Notes: generated by a model from the letters alone, not told the origin. Shown: positions 8,649 through 16,722, numbered from the stretch's first letter. The stretch is 64,000 nt of DNA from Sphingopyxis panaciterrulae (GCF_014199295.1 NZ_JACIJH010000002.1:62001-126000), one strand, 5' to 3'. A program made the numbers and translations.

Positions 8649-8987
8649 TCATTGCGCCAATTTCCGCGCCGCGCGCTTCAGCGCCGAATCGAGATGCGCG
8701 CCGAGTTCGGCGAAGACGATATCGTTGCCGCCGACGCGGCCGATCAGCACATGGTCGGCGCCCGCGATCCCCGATTCGGGCAGCGCGGCGCGGGCGAGCG
8801 CGCGCAGCCGGCGTTTCATCCGGTTGCGGGTGACGGCGTTGCCGACTTTCTTGCTGACGGTGAAGCCGATGCCGATGCCTGCATCCTCGTCGCCGCGCGG
8901 GCGGACGAGCAGGACGAAGCCGGGCATGGGAAAGCGAAGGCCGCGATTCGCGGCCAGAAATTCGCTGCGTTTGCTAAGGGTTCGCAC
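8649..8987 (-). CDS. rnpA: Ribonuclease P protein component
   Basis: 112 residues from a GTG at 8987 that gives the familiar opening MRTLSKRSEFLAANRG. The signature GNAVTRNRMKRRLRALAR, the RNA-binding RNR-type helix, is at about residues 58-75. It is the protein subunit that helps the RNase P ribozyme process tRNA 5' ends. It lies 29 bases downstream of rpmH, the near-universal pairing. The frame is open further upstream, but that part shadows rpmH. Confidence 0.93.
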   Translation of the reverse strand: MRTLSKRSEFLAANRGLRFPMPGFVLLVRPRGDEDAGIGIGFTVSKKVGNAVTRNRMKRRLRALARAALPESGIAGADHVLIGRVGGNDIVFAELGAHLDSALKRAARKLAQ

Positions 8988-9016
8988 CAGCTTTGCTGGC
9001 GCCGAAGCGTCGGCGC

Positions 9017-9151
9017 TTAGGCCGACAGCTTCTTGCGGCCGCGGGCGCGACGGGCGGCCAGGACCTTGCGGCCGCCGACGGTGGCCTTGCGGGCGCGGAA
9101 GCCATGGCGGCGCTTGCGCACGAGGCGGCTCGGTTGATAGGTGCGCTTCAT
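9017..9151 (-). CDS. rpmH: 50S ribosomal protein L34
   Basis: 44 residues: [17 protein letters not shown] at the start and [11 protein letters not shown] at the end, a textbook bacterial L34. It is a small basic protein of the large ribosomal subunit. It heads the rpmH-rnpA-yidD-yidC-engB cluster on the minus strand, just after a terminator that closes the preceding gene. Confidence 0.97.
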   Translation of the reverse strand: MKRTYQPSRLVRKRRHGFRARKATVGGRKVLAARRARGRKKLSA

Positions 9152-9187
9152 CGCGAAATCCCCAAAATCTCTTCAATCGTTGCAACG

Positions 9188-9214
9188 AAAAAGGGCCGCC
9201 AAACGCGGGCGGCC
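9188..9214 (-). terminator. Intrinsic terminator after the PGPGW-motif gene
   Basis: Read on the minus strand, a 7-bp G/C stem (GGCCGCC with GGCGGCC, 7-base loop) is followed directly by a run of five T. It lies 39 bases past the stop of the membrane-protein gene at 9253 and before rpmH. It therefore separates that gene from the rpmH operon. Confidence 0.75.
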
Positions 9215-9252
9215 GCCAGTGGGGGCGCGGATAGGCGAGAGTCGGGGCAAAG

Positions 9253-9561
9253 TCAATCGCCATCGCGGCCCTCGATCGCATCGCGCGCGCGCCGCCGCGC
9301 CGCGCTCGCCCGCCGCATGATCCGGTCGGTCCAGGCGGCATAGCGCGGGTGACGCCGCTTGAAGCGCACATAGACCCGCTTCGCCCAGGGACTGTTCTGA
9401 AGGCTCAGCATCAATCCGGCGGGAAACAGGATGATGAAGCCGGGACCAGGCAGCGGCCCCAGGATCGGCGCCGCGATCATCAGCAGCAGGCCGAGCCCGA
9501 ACAGCGCCAGCCGTACCTGCGCGTTCGACCGCAATCGCTGATAAAGGCTCCGCTTCGCCAT
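9253..9561 (-). CDS. Small membrane protein with PGPGW-like motif
   Basis: 102 residues from the ATG at 9561; a GTG at 9582 is an alternative. A basic N-terminus is followed by a hydrophobic segment (about 17-34), the motif LPGPGFIILFPAGLMLSL and a strongly basic C-terminal tail. The central motif matches the putative transmembrane family named after its PGPGW sequence. No function is known. It is a single gene, closed by the terminator at 9188-9214. Confidence 0.72.
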   Translation of the reverse strand: MAKRSLYQRLRSNAQVRLALFGLGLLLMIAAPILGPLPGPGFIILFPAGLMLSLQNSPWAKRVYVRFKRRHPRYAAWTDRIMRRASAARRRARDAIEGRDGD

Positions 9562-9671
9562 CGCGGCGATGTGGGAGCGCACGGGGCGTGTTGCAAGATT
9601 AAGGCAGCTTGGCGCGAGGCGATGGTGATCGCGAGCGGCCGTTTTGGGGTGGTGAGCGGACTTGCACGGCT

Positions 9672-9761
9672 CGTCGCCCCCGCGAAGGCGGGGGCCGCTG
9701 GAGGCCTATTCCTGCGCCGCTGCGTAAGACGACGGCGGCCCCCGCCTTCGCGGGGGCGACG
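9672..9761. repeat. Palindromic intergenic repeat, family D
   Basis: A perfect inverted repeat with 27-base arms (9672-9698 and 9735-9761, core CCCCCGCGAAGGCGGGGG) separated by 36 bases. It lies between the PGPGW gene and the gene at 9818. The core is one of the commonest intergenic palindromes in sphingomonad genomes as I recall them. Confidence 0.88.
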
Positions 9762-9817
9762 GCTGTTATCGGCCGAAACCCGCCATCCGCCCACACGAAC
9801 GTGCGGCGACGGGTCCC

Positions 9818-10621
9818 TCAATCCAGCGTCACGAACCGCGCCATGTCGCCGCGCGTCAGATAGCGCACATCGTCGAACGGCGTGCTGTTGGTCAGCGCGT
9901 AAAAGGCGCGTGCCTTCGCGTCGTCCATCCCCATCTCGCGGTAAAGGCCGAGATATTCGGCATGAACCGGGTCGTCGGCGGGGTAATCGCCCGCTTGCCG
10001 CCCATATTCGTCCATCCAGCTATGGACCCCGAATTCGGCGTTGGGCGCCGCGCTGCGCCGGGTGCCCGCCAGCCACAGTTCGACCGCGCCCGACCGCACC
10101 GAGCCGCCGCTCGGCACGACCGTTTCGAGCCCCGCGCGCCGAATCGCGCGGGCGAGCGCCAGATTGGCCTCTTCGTCGAGGCTGCCGGGACAGTCGATCA
10201 TCTCGATCCGCGTCAGGCCGGGAAAGGCGGCGAGCATCGCGGCGAACTGGCGCGGCGTTGCTGCGGTGACGTCGCCCGCCATCCGCACCGTCCGCGAATC
10301 GATCACCGCGAACGGACCGAAGCGCGCCCTGGCGTGGCCGAGCGTCGCGAGCGTCGCCGCGGGGGCATAGCGCCGCGTCGCGCCGGGATCGGCGGCGAGC
10401 GCCCCGTCGCCGAGCCCCCCGTCGCCGAGCCCCTCGTCGCCCAGCAGCGCATCGGTTTCGTCGAGAAGGATGCCATCGTCCTCGACGTTCTCCTCATAGG
10501 TCCAGCTTACCGTCGTCGTGACGATGGTGACCAACTGCTGCGCATGCGCCGGCGCGAAGGCCAGCAGCGCCGCGAGCGCGGCAACGATCAGCGTGCGGCA
10601 AAGGGCGGTCGCGGATATCAT
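9818..10621 (-). CDS. Predicted periplasmic protein, COG3904-like
   Basis: 267 residues with a clear signal peptide (about 1-27, ending APAHAQ). An acidic stretch follows with a short internal repeat (LGDEGLGDGGLGDGAL, about 60-75), then a conserved-looking domain from about 95. That domain resembles predicted periplasmic COG3904 proteins, which have a crotonase/ClpP-like fold: FAVIDSRTVRMAGDVT, IEMIDCPGSLDEEANLA and EFGVHSWMDEYG. I cannot assign a catalytic role. It runs in the same direction as the block upstream but is 80 bases away, so it may or may not share the transcript. Confidence 0.6.
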   Translation of the reverse strand: MISATALCRTLIVAALAALLAFAPAHAQQLVTIVTTTVSWTYEENVEDDGILLDETDALLGDEGLGDGGLGDGALAADPGATRRYAPAATLATLGHARARFGPFAVIDSRTVRMAGDVTAATPRQFAAMLAAFPGLTRIEMIDCPGSLDEEANLALARAIRRAGLETVVPSGGSVRSGAVELWLAGTRRSAAPNAEFGVHSWMDEYGRQAGDYPADDPVHAEYLGLYREMGMDDAKARAFYALTNSTPFDDVRYLTRGDMARFVTLD

Positions 10622-10701
10622 GCGACCGTCCTCGCGCGCGCGCGGCTATCAAAGCGCCAACGGGCGCGGTCAGCGCCGCGTTAACCGCCTTATGGGACAG
10701 G

Positions 10702-11355
10702 TCAGTCGCGGTCGGGCGCGCCGAGGGGGAAATAGGGGCGATAGGGTCGCGCGTCGTCGACACAGCGCTTCACCGACGGGTGCGCGAGCAGCCGGCTGCG
10801 ATAGGCGCTGAGGTTGGCGTAGCGCGGCGCGATCCGATGCACCCAGTCGGCGTAGAAGAGCGAGGGCGCCGCGGCGCAATCGGCGAGGGTGAAGCCGTGC
10901 GGCGTCGCCCAGCCGCCCTCGGCAAGCTGTTCGTCGAGCCAGCCATAGACGGTCTCCAGCCCCGCCTTCGCCTTGTCCACGACGATCTCCAGGTGATTCT
11001 CCGGCCCGCGCAGCGCGTCGGCCACGACCTCCTGCACCGGCGTCATCACATGATTGTCGAACACGCGGTCGAACTGCCGCACCGTCAGCGCCGCGTCGGG
11101 GTCGGCGGGGATCAGCGGCGGTTCGGGCGCCAGCCGGTCGAGATATTCGATGATGATCGTCGCCTCGAACAGCGCCCGCTCGCCGTCGACGAGGAGCGGG
11201 AACTTGCCGATCGGCCAGTGCGCGCGCAGCTCCTCCATATGCTGCGGCCGGTCGGGCTCGATGACGCGATAGTCGAATTCGAGTCCCTTCTCGTAGAGCG
11301 CGATCAGCGCCTTCCAGGTGTAGGAGGAAAAGGGGTGGCCATAGAAGATCAGCAT
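10702..11355 (-). CDS. Glutathione S-transferase family protein
   Basis: 217 residues. The N-terminal thioredoxin-like domain opens MLIFYGHPFSSYTWKALI, with a Ser pair at the catalytic position, then GKFPLLVDG and LFEATIIIEYLD. The C-terminal helical domain includes GFTLADCAAAPSLFYADW, a classic GST motif. The start codon overlaps the stop of the upstream membrane-protein gene by one base (TGATG), so the two are probably coupled. This is likely the last gene of the TetR-headed block. The substrate is unknown. Confidence 0.87.
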   Translation of the reverse strand: MLIFYGHPFSSYTWKALIALYEKGLEFDYRVIEPDRPQHMEELRAHWPIGKFPLLVDGERALFEATIIIEYLDRLAPEPPLIPADPDAALTVRQFDRVFDNHVMTPVQEVVADALRGPENHLEIVVDKAKAGLETVYGWLDEQLAEGGWATPHGFTLADCAAAPSLFYADWVHRIAPRYANLSAYRSRLLAHPSVKRCVDDARPYRPYFPLGAPDRD

Positions 11356-11816
11356 CAGCGGGTTTCCTTGTTGTGCGCGAACCAGGCAATCGGCCAGCCG
11401 ACGAGCAGGATGTGCGGGACGAGCGCGATCAGCCCCTGCACCGGATCGGCGGGCGGGAAGGAGGCGCCGAAGCGGAGCGGCAGGACAACGGCGTTCATGA
11501 CCAGATAGAGAAAGAAGCCATAGAGCGCGCCGGTCCATCCCCACGGCGCCGCGCCGAGCGCCGGCCATCGGCGGGCCGCGGCAAACCAGGCCGCGACCAT
11601 CGCCGCCATGATCGCGAAATGGACGCCGAGCCCGGCGAGCGCGCCGCCCACGCCCCAGCCGCCGGCGCCGTCGCCGAACGGCCCCCTGGCGATACCGCGC
11701 AGCATGCCGCCGACGGTGCCGCCCGCGAGCGTCGTCCACGCCATCGCATAGGCGATGTCGAGCGTGCCCGCGATCAGCCAGGCGCGGAGCGCCGCGCTCC
11801 GCCGCGCTGGCGTCAT
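11355..11816 (-). CDS. Four-helix integral membrane protein of unknown function
   Basis: 153 residues with about four hydrophobic helices: LIAGTLDIAYAMAWTTLAGG, a central helix rich in Ala and Met, WGWTGALYGFFLYLVMNAVV, and LIALVPHILLVGWPIAWF. I do not recognise the family with confidence. It overlaps the upstream VOC gene by four bases (ATGA) and the downstream GST by one base, so it is firmly within the operon. Confidence 0.75.
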   Translation of the reverse strand: MTPARRSAALRAWLIAGTLDIAYAMAWTTLAGGTVGGMLRGIARGPFGDGAGGWGVGGALAGLGVHFAIMAAMVAAWFAAARRWPALGAAPWGWTGALYGFFLYLVMNAVVLPLRFGASFPPADPVQGLIALVPHILLVGWPIAWFAHNKETR

Positions 11817-12298
11817 GCGGCCTTCACTGCCGCCTCGATCGCGGCGATGTCGATCTTCTTCATCGTCATCATCGCCTCGAAGGCGCGCTTGGCCGCGGCC
11901 TTGTCGGGCCCGGTCGTCGCCTCGAGCAGCGCGCGCGGGGTGATCTGCCAGTTCACGCCCCATTTGTCCTTGCACCAGCCGCATTGGCTTTCCTGCCCGC
12001 CGTTTCCGACGATCGCGTTCCAATAGCGGTCGGTTTCCTCCTGACTGTCGGTGTGGACCTGAAAGGAAAAGGCCTCGCTATGCTGGAAAACGGGTCCGCC
12101 GTTGAGCCCGACGCACGGCACGCCGAGCACGGTGAACTCGACCGTCAGCACCGCGCCTTCCTTGCTGCTCGGATTGTCGAGCGGCGCGCGGTGGACCGCG
12201 CCGACCGCGCTGTCCGGAAAGGTCGCGGCATAGAAGGCGGCCGCGTCCTCGGCATCCTTGTCGTACCACAGGCACAGCGTCACGGGATCCCGGCTCAT
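11813..12298 (-). CDS. VOC-family protein, PhnB-like
   Basis: 161 residues. It opens MSRDPVTLCLWYDKDAEDAAAFY and contains TVLGVPCVGLNGGPVFQHS and QCGWCKDKWGVNWQITP. These are features of the PhnB / 3-demethylubiquinone-methyltransferase-like branch of the vicinal oxygen chelate superfamily. Members are usually annotated glyoxalase or bleomycin-resistance-like but few have known substrates. It overlaps both neighbours by four bases. Confidence 0.85.
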   Translation of the reverse strand: MSRDPVTLCLWYDKDAEDAAAFYAATFPDSAVGAVHRAPLDNPSSKEGAVLTVEFTVLGVPCVGLNGGPVFQHSEAFSFQVHTDSQEETDRYWNAIVGNGGQESQCGWCKDKWGVNWQITPRALLEATTGPDKAAAKRAFEAMMTMKKIDIAAIEAAVKAA

Positions 12299-12720
12299 CG
12301 CCCGTCTCCCTTCAACGGGTTGCCGATCGACCAGAGGTGGCCGAACGGGTCTCTGACCTGCGCGTAGCGGTCGCCCCAGAACATGTCCTCGGGCGCCATC
12401 ACCGACGTCGCGCCGGCCTCGATCGCGCGGCCGTACCAGCGGTCGGTGTCGTCGACCTGCAGATGGAGCACCGTGCCGGCGGGCTCGGGCGCGGGACTGC
12501 CCGTATATTCGGGAAAATCGTCGTGCATCATCAGCGACGCGCCGTTGATATGGACATGCGCGTGCATCAGCCGCTCGCCGTCGTCGGCGGGCTGGCGCAC
12601 CACCTCGGTCGCGCCGAACGCCTTGCCGTAAAAGTCGATCGCATCCTTGGCGCGCTTGTCGCGAATCGTGAGATGCGGGGTCAGGCCGCCGGTCGGCGCC
12701 TGGTTCGCGGGGGTCGTCAT
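12295..12720 (-). CDS. VOC-family glyoxalase/bleomycin-resistance-like protein
   Basis: 141 residues, one VOC module pair of beta-alpha-beta-beta-beta units. It shows LTIRDKRAKDAIDFYGKAFG at the start, HVHINGASLMMHDDFPEYTG in the middle and DPFGHLWSIGNP at the end. The substrate is unknown. It overlaps the next VOC gene by four bases (ATGA). A family B repeat separates it from the upstream double-VOC gene. Confidence 0.87.
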   Translation of the reverse strand: MTTPANQAPTGGLTPHLTIRDKRAKDAIDFYGKAFGATEVVRQPADDGERLMHAHVHINGASLMMHDDFPEYTGSPAPEPAGTVLHLQVDDTDRWYGRAIEAGATSVMAPEDMFWGDRYAQVRDPFGHLWSIGNPLKGDGR

Positions 12721-12734
12721 CGTCTCTCTCCTCT

Positions 12735-12857
12735 AATCTCTCTCCCCTTCAGGGGAGAGATGCGAAGGCTTGGCGGCTTTGCCGCCTAGCCGGAGTTGAG
12801 AGGGGCGCGGCATAGGCGGCCCCCTCTCCCAACCCTCTCCCCTGAAGGGGAGAGGGC
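12735..12857. repeat. Palindromic intergenic repeat, family B, copy 2
   Basis: Hairpins at about 12739-12760 and 12833-12856 (CCCTCTCCCC TGAA GGGGAGAGGG) flank an interior containing GGCTTGGCGGCTTTGCCGCC. This matches the internal core of the element at 5533-5697. On the plus strand the second hairpin is followed by five T, but the flanking genes are on the minus strand, so this is not a terminator for them. Confidence 0.82.
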
Positions 12858-12860
12858 TTT

Positions 12861-13658
12861 TTATCGCCGCGGTCCGACCAGCCCGAACGCCGCGCCCTGC
12901 GGGTCGACGCCGTTCATCGCGAACTCGCCGCCGGGGATTTCCATCGGTTCGTTGGTGATCGTGCCGCCGTTCGCGGTGATCGCCGCGGCGGCGCGGTCGA
13001 TGTCGTCGACCCCGATATAATAGGACCACATCGCCGCCGGCACGCCGGGCATCAGCCCCATGACGGCGCCGATCCCGACCTCGCCCAGTTGCAGGAAGCG
13101 ATAGGCGCCCATGTCGCTCATGTCGAACGCGCCCTCCTGCCCCCAGCCGAAGTGCTTGCGGTAAAAGGCGATCGCGGCGTCGGGGTCGCTGGTCATCAGC
13201 TCGTTCCAGCGCACATGCTGCGCCTCGGTCACCGAAAACACGTCGCTGTCCCTATCCTCCATCCCGGCGGGCGGGATCGGGTTCATGACATAGAAGACCG
13301 CGCCTTGCGGGTCCGACAGCATCGCGATGCGCCCGACGGGCAGGTCGGTCGCGGGCATGTGCACCGCGCCGCCGTCGGCCTCGATCGCCGCGATCGTCGC
13401 ATCGACGTCGGGAGTGTAGAGATAGCCCATCCACGCCGGCCGCGCCCCGCCCGCCAGCATGTCGGCATTGAGCGCCAGCACGCCGCCGGCATTGCCGCCG
13501 TCCGAGCGCCCGATCATGCGATAGTCGACACCGCTCGCCGCGGGGTCCGAATGCGCCGCGATCGTCCAGCCGACGACCGCGCCGTAAAAGCGCGCCGCGC
13601 CGTCGGGGTCGCTGGTCATCAGCTCGTACCAGATGAAACTGCCCTTGGGATTGGTCAT
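12861..13658 (-). CDS. Two-domain VOC-family protein
   Basis: 265 residues with two tandem VOC domains. Each begins with the same pattern (IWYELMTSDPDGAARFYGAV near residue 9, and RWNELMTSDPDAAIAFYRKH near 150) and each ends with DPQGA (near 117 and 256). The pattern is shared with extradiol-dioxygenase-like and CFP-32-type proteins. It overlaps the upstream DUF899 gene by four bases. Function is not predictable beyond probable binding of a small molecule. Confidence 0.88.
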   Translation of the reverse strand: MTNPKGSFIWYELMTSDPDGAARFYGAVVGWTIAAHSDPAASGVDYRMIGRSDGGNAGGVLALNADMLAGGARPAWMGYLYTPDVDATIAAIEADGGAVHMPATDLPVGRIAMLSDPQGAVFYVMNPIPPAGMEDRDSDVFSVTEAQHVRWNELMTSDPDAAIAFYRKHFGWGQEGAFDMSDMGAYRFLQLGEVGIGAVMGLMPGVPAAMWSYYIGVDDIDRAAAAITANGGTITNEPMEIPGGEFAMNGVDPQGAAFGLVGPRR

Positions 13659-14386
13659 CGTCTTTCTCCTTCATAGCTCAGGCTCGGGAAGAAATTGCCC
13701 CGCCCCTCGGGCGTCATGTCGAGCAGGCCCCACAGCGGATCGACGAGGTCGCCGGCGCGGTGGTGCTGGCCGGGATCTTCGGGCGCATAGGCCATTTCGC
13801 TCGCCCAATGATGCCGGATGGCATCGCCGTCCTTGCAGAAGACGTTGAAGATCGTCTCGTCCCAATCCTCGCCTTCGCCCATGCCACGCTCGGCACGTTT
13901 CGCCGCCGACAACCGGCGCGTGTCGCCGAAATAATCGGCCGAATAGCGGCCCTCGACGTCGGACAGGAAGCGCAGGTGCGGCCAGCGCCGCTCCTTCGCC
14001 CAGGCTTCGAGCCGCGCGATCGGCGATTTGGCGACGACATAGAGCGGGGCGCGCTGCCCGACGTGGCGGGCGCTGCCGTCGATCGCGTCGAGCATGTGCG
14101 TACAGCCGGGACAGGGCATGTCGCGTTCGGGCCCGAACATGAAGCTTTGCAGGATGATGCTCGACTTGTCCCCGAACAGCTCGGACAGCCGGACCGTTTC
14201 GGGGCGTTGATACGCGCCGATGCGCTCGAAGGCATAATCCTCGGGCACCGCGCCGCCGGGCGGCAGCGCCCGCCGCTGCGCCGCGACCGCCTCGATCTGC
14301 CGCCTCAGCGCGATCTCGGCGTCGAGCAGCGCGGCGCGCGCCTCGCGATAATCGGCGTTTTCGTTCGGGAAGGTCAGATGGTGCAT
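13655..14386 (-). CDS. DUF899-family thioredoxin-like protein
   Basis: 243 residues. DUF899 features are present: an N-terminal helix (NENADYREARAALLDAEIAL), then LSELFGDKSSIILQSFMFGP, a single pair of Cys in DMPCPGCTHMLDAID (about 88-102) and DWDETIFNVFCKDGD near the end. The fold is thioredoxin-like; these proteins are linked by context to stress responses but have no firm biochemical role. The ATG at 14386 begins MHHLTFPN. It is four bases into the next gene (ATGA) and part of the TetR-headed block. Confidence 0.86.
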   Translation of the reverse strand: MHHLTFPNENADYREARAALLDAEIALRRQIEAVAAQRRALPPGGAVPEDYAFERIGAYQRPETVRLSELFGDKSSIILQSFMFGPERDMPCPGCTHMLDAIDGSARHVGQRAPLYVVAKSPIARLEAWAKERRWPHLRFLSDVEGRYSADYFGDTRRLSAAKRAERGMGEGEDWDETIFNVFCKDGDAIRHHWASEMAYAPEDPGQHHRAGDLVDPLWGLLDMTPEGRGNFFPSLSYEGERR

Positions 14387-14405
14387 CGTCTCTGCCTTTC
14401 TAAAG

Positions 14406-14531
14406 CCCCTCCGCTTCGGGGGAGGGGTTGGGTGGGGGCCATCGGCCTTGCGCAAGGCCGATAAGTCCCACCGCGCCGCGACTGGCGGGCAAGCCCGCAA
14501 GTCTTGCTGCCCCTCCCCTTCAGGGGAGGGG
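14406..14531. repeat. Palindromic intergenic repeat, family B-like
   Basis: Hairpins at about 14406-14427 and 14510-14531 (stem CCCCTCC with GGAGGGG) enclose a spacer that has its own palindromes (CGGCCTTGCGCAAGGCCG and GGCGGGCAAGCCCGC). The outer layout resembles the elements at 5533 and 12735, but the interior differs. It lies between the DUF899 and DUF1428 genes. Confidence 0.75.
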
Positions 14532-14541
14532 TGAAAGGGCG

Positions 14542-15261
14542 TCACGCATCCAGTATCGGCGTGAACCCGCCATAGATCATCCGCTTGCCGTCAAAGGTCT
14601 GGTCGTTCGGATCGTGCTTCATCCGCTCGTCGGTCATGACCTTTTCCCAGCCCGCGACGCGCGCTTCCTTGCTCGGCCATTCGATCCAGCTGAACATCGG
14701 GGTCTCGCCCGCCTCGGCGTGGACCGCGCGTTTGAAATCGGTGACCTTGCCGTCATAGACGTCGTCGCCCCAGCATTCGAGCACCCGCGTCGCGCCATGG
14801 TCGAGGAAGACGGCCGCCGCCTTGTCGGCCATCGCGCGATAGGCGTCCTTGTTGCCGTCGGGCACCGCGAGCAGGAAGCCGTCGGTATAGCCCATCGTTC
14901 CGCCGAGCCCTTCCTCGACGAGCGATTCGAAGCCGGAAACGATCATCCGCTGCCCGTCGAAGGGCATGGTCTCGCCCATCTCGGCCATCCGGGGGTCGCT
15001 CATCATCTTCTCGTTCGCGGCATCGCGGGTGGCGCGGTCGGGATATTCGAACCAGCTGAAGACGATCTCCTCGCCTTCCTTTGCCTGTACCGCGGTACGG
15101 AAATCGTTGAGCTTGCCCGCGGGGACCTCGTCGCCCCACGCCTCGACGTGGCGGCGCACCCCGAACTCCTTGACCAGCGCCGCGGCGTCGGCCGCGTGCT
15201 TGCGATATTCCTCTTTCTGCGCGGTCGGCACCGCGAGGACAAATCCTTCCACATAGGTCAT
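14542..15261 (-). CDS. Tandem DUF1428-domain protein
   Basis: 239 residues composed of two DUF1428 domains (about 1-117 and 123-239), each the length of a usual stand-alone protein of this family. The halves align throughout: MTYVEGFVLAVPTAQKEEYR with MGYTDGFLLAVPDGNKDAYR, VFSWFEYPDRATRDA with MFSWIEWPSKEARVA, and FDGQRMIVSGFE with FDGKRMIYGGFT. The domain is a ferredoxin-like dimeric alpha/beta barrel of unknown function. Internal duplication seems the likely origin. Confidence 0.88.
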   Translation of the reverse strand: MTYVEGFVLAVPTAQKEEYRKHAADAAALVKEFGVRRHVEAWGDEVPAGKLNDFRTAVQAKEGEEIVFSWFEYPDRATRDAANEKMMSDPRMAEMGETMPFDGQRMIVSGFESLVEEGLGGTMGYTDGFLLAVPDGNKDAYRAMADKAAAVFLDHGATRVLECWGDDVYDGKVTDFKRAVHAEAGETPMFSWIEWPSKEARVAGWEKVMTDERMKHDPNDQTFDGKRMIYGGFTPILDA

Positions 15262-15353
15262 CGTCTCTCTCCTTTGTTCTTGTCCCCTTCCTGTCGGAAA
15301 GGCGGGATCGGTTGCAAACGGGTCTGTTTCGTTACGCTCCGCCCTCTCCATAT

Positions 15354-15458
15354 TCGTCACCCTGAACTTGTTTCAGGGTCCATGTCCTGCCCTCGAATTT
15401 GGCGCGGTGCTCAAGGAGAGACCTGGCCATGGATGCTGAAACAAGTTCAGCATGACGA
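15354..15458. repeat. Palindromic intergenic repeat, family A, copy 2
   Basis: A 105-bp inverted repeat with arms at 15354-15381 (CCTGAACTTGTTTCAGG) and 15431-15458 (GCTGAAACAAGTTCAGC). Its reverse complement lines up with the copy at 4719-4819 from end to end, including part of the spacer. It is therefore the same element in the opposite orientation. It lies between two genes of the TetR-headed block. Confidence 0.9.
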
Positions 15459-15475
15459 CGGCGGAGAGGGGGGGC

Positions 15476-16150
15476 TTATCCCCCCACCGGGCCGGCCTCC
15501 TCGCGGAACGCGGCGAGCTGCGCCTTCAGCGCGCGGTCGAACGCCGGTCGGGCCAGGCAACGCGCCAGATAGGCCTCGAGCTTCGGATGCTCGGCGACCG
15601 CGCTGCTCTCGATTCCCTCGCGCAGCACCGTCGCCATCGCGATATCGGCGACGCTGAAATCGCCGGCCAGCCAGGGCCGGTCGCCCAGCGCTTCGGCAAG
15701 CTTGCCGAAACGCTGGTGGATGAACTCCATCAGCCCCGGCCGGCGCAGCTTCGCCCATTCCTCGCCGGCGGCGAACAGGTCGACGTTGGACAGTTCGAAC
15801 ATCAGCGGCTCGACGCTGTTATAGGCGGCGAACAGCCAGCTCGTGACGGTGGCGCGGCCCTGCGGATCGGGCGGCAGCAACGCCTCGTCCTTTTCGGCGA
15901 GGTGGAGCAGGATCGCGCCGCTTTCGAACAGGCGGACATCGCCGTCGCGCAGCACGGGCACCTGGCCCCACGGCTGGTCGCGATAATGCTCCGCCGGGCG
16001 ATTGACCGCGCTGATCAGATGCTCGGCATAGTCGATCCCCATTTCCTCGCACGCCCAGCGCGGGCGCAGGTCGCGGACGAAACCGCGCGCGAAGTCGGGA
16101 ACCCAGTCGAAGGCGGTGATTTCGATCGTGGCATTCGGATTGACGGGCAT
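15476..16150 (-). CDS. Glutathione S-transferase family protein
   Basis: 224 residues. The N-terminal domain (WVPDFARGFVRDLRPRWACE, QPWGQVPVLRDGDVRLFESG, ILLHLAEK) is GST-like, with the cis-Pro in QVPVL. The C-terminal helical domain contains WLAGDFSVADIAMATVLR. This is the third GST gene within 12 kb. It runs with the TetR-headed block; the ATG at 16150 is 140 bases from the DoxX-like gene. The substrate is unknown. Confidence 0.87.
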   Translation of the reverse strand: MPVNPNATIEITAFDWVPDFARGFVRDLRPRWACEEMGIDYAEHLISAVNRPAEHYRDQPWGQVPVLRDGDVRLFESGAILLHLAEKDEALLPPDPQGRATVTSWLFAAYNSVEPLMFELSNVDLFAAGEEWAKLRRPGLMEFIHQRFGKLAEALGDRPWLAGDFSVADIAMATVLREGIESSAVAEHPKLEAYLARCLARPAFDRALKAQLAAFREEAGPVGG

Positions 16151-16290
16151 GGATCCTCTCCTTGGATCATCGGGTTTTGCCGCCGGGTTTTCAGAAGAAC
16201 TCCGCAGGCAGCGGCGGCGTTGCGTCGGCGGGAACGGTCGGCTTCCTTCCTTGCAATGACGGAACCGGTGACGGTGCCCCTTGGCCGGGG

Positions 16291-16722
16291 TCAGTCCTGC
16301 ACGGTCCGTAGCGGGATCAGCCGGCGCAGCGCCGGCGAGCGAAGCCACAGCCCGCCCCAGATCATCACGCCCAGATAGACGCCGAACAGGGTGTGGGTGG
16401 GCAGCGGGCTGTCGATCCGCAAATGGGTGGCGATCGCGCCGCCCAGATAGCCGGTGACCAGGATCGCGCCCAGCACGGCGGTGCGCGGCCAGACATACAG
16501 CAGGGTCGGGATCAGCAGCAGCACGCCCAGCGTCCGCATCGTCGCGACGTCGAGCCGCCAGCCGAGGCCGGGCGGGCTGTACTGGATGGCGAATTGCGGC
16601 GCGATCAGCTTGGTTCCGCAGTCGAGCAGCAGAAAGGCGATGACGAGGCCGCTCAGGATGCGGCCGGCGATCAGCGCCGCGCGATTCGGTGGGGCGGCCG
16701 TCATGGTCGTCGTCGCGGTCAT
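16291..16722 (-). CDS. DoxX-family membrane protein
   Basis: 143 residues with four predicted helices (about 17-35, 60-76, 82-100 and 112-130). Typical DoxX features are GRILSGLVIAFLLLDCGTKL, MRTLGVLLLIPTLLYVWPRT and LGAILVTGYLGGAIATHLR. DoxX-like proteins are inner-membrane proteins linked in some bacteria to redox stress. It lies 26 bases downstream of the VOC gene and is probably cotranscribed. Confidence 0.85.
   Translation of the reverse strand: MTATTTMTAAPPNRAALIAGRILSGLVIAFLLLDCGTKLIAPQFAIQYSPPGLGWRLDVATMRTLGVLLLIPTLLYVWPRTAVLGAILVTGYLGGAIATHLRIDSPLPTHTLFGVYLGVMIWGGLWLRSPALRRLIPLRTVQD

Noticed and set aside
12833-12862. Hairpin plus T run as a terminator
   Set aside because: The T run is on the plus strand, while both neighbouring genes are on the minus strand; it is one end of a repeat element.
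5533-14531. Regular hairpin repeats as a CRISPR array
   Set aside because: Copies are far apart, sit between genes, have no uniform spacers, and no cas genes are present.
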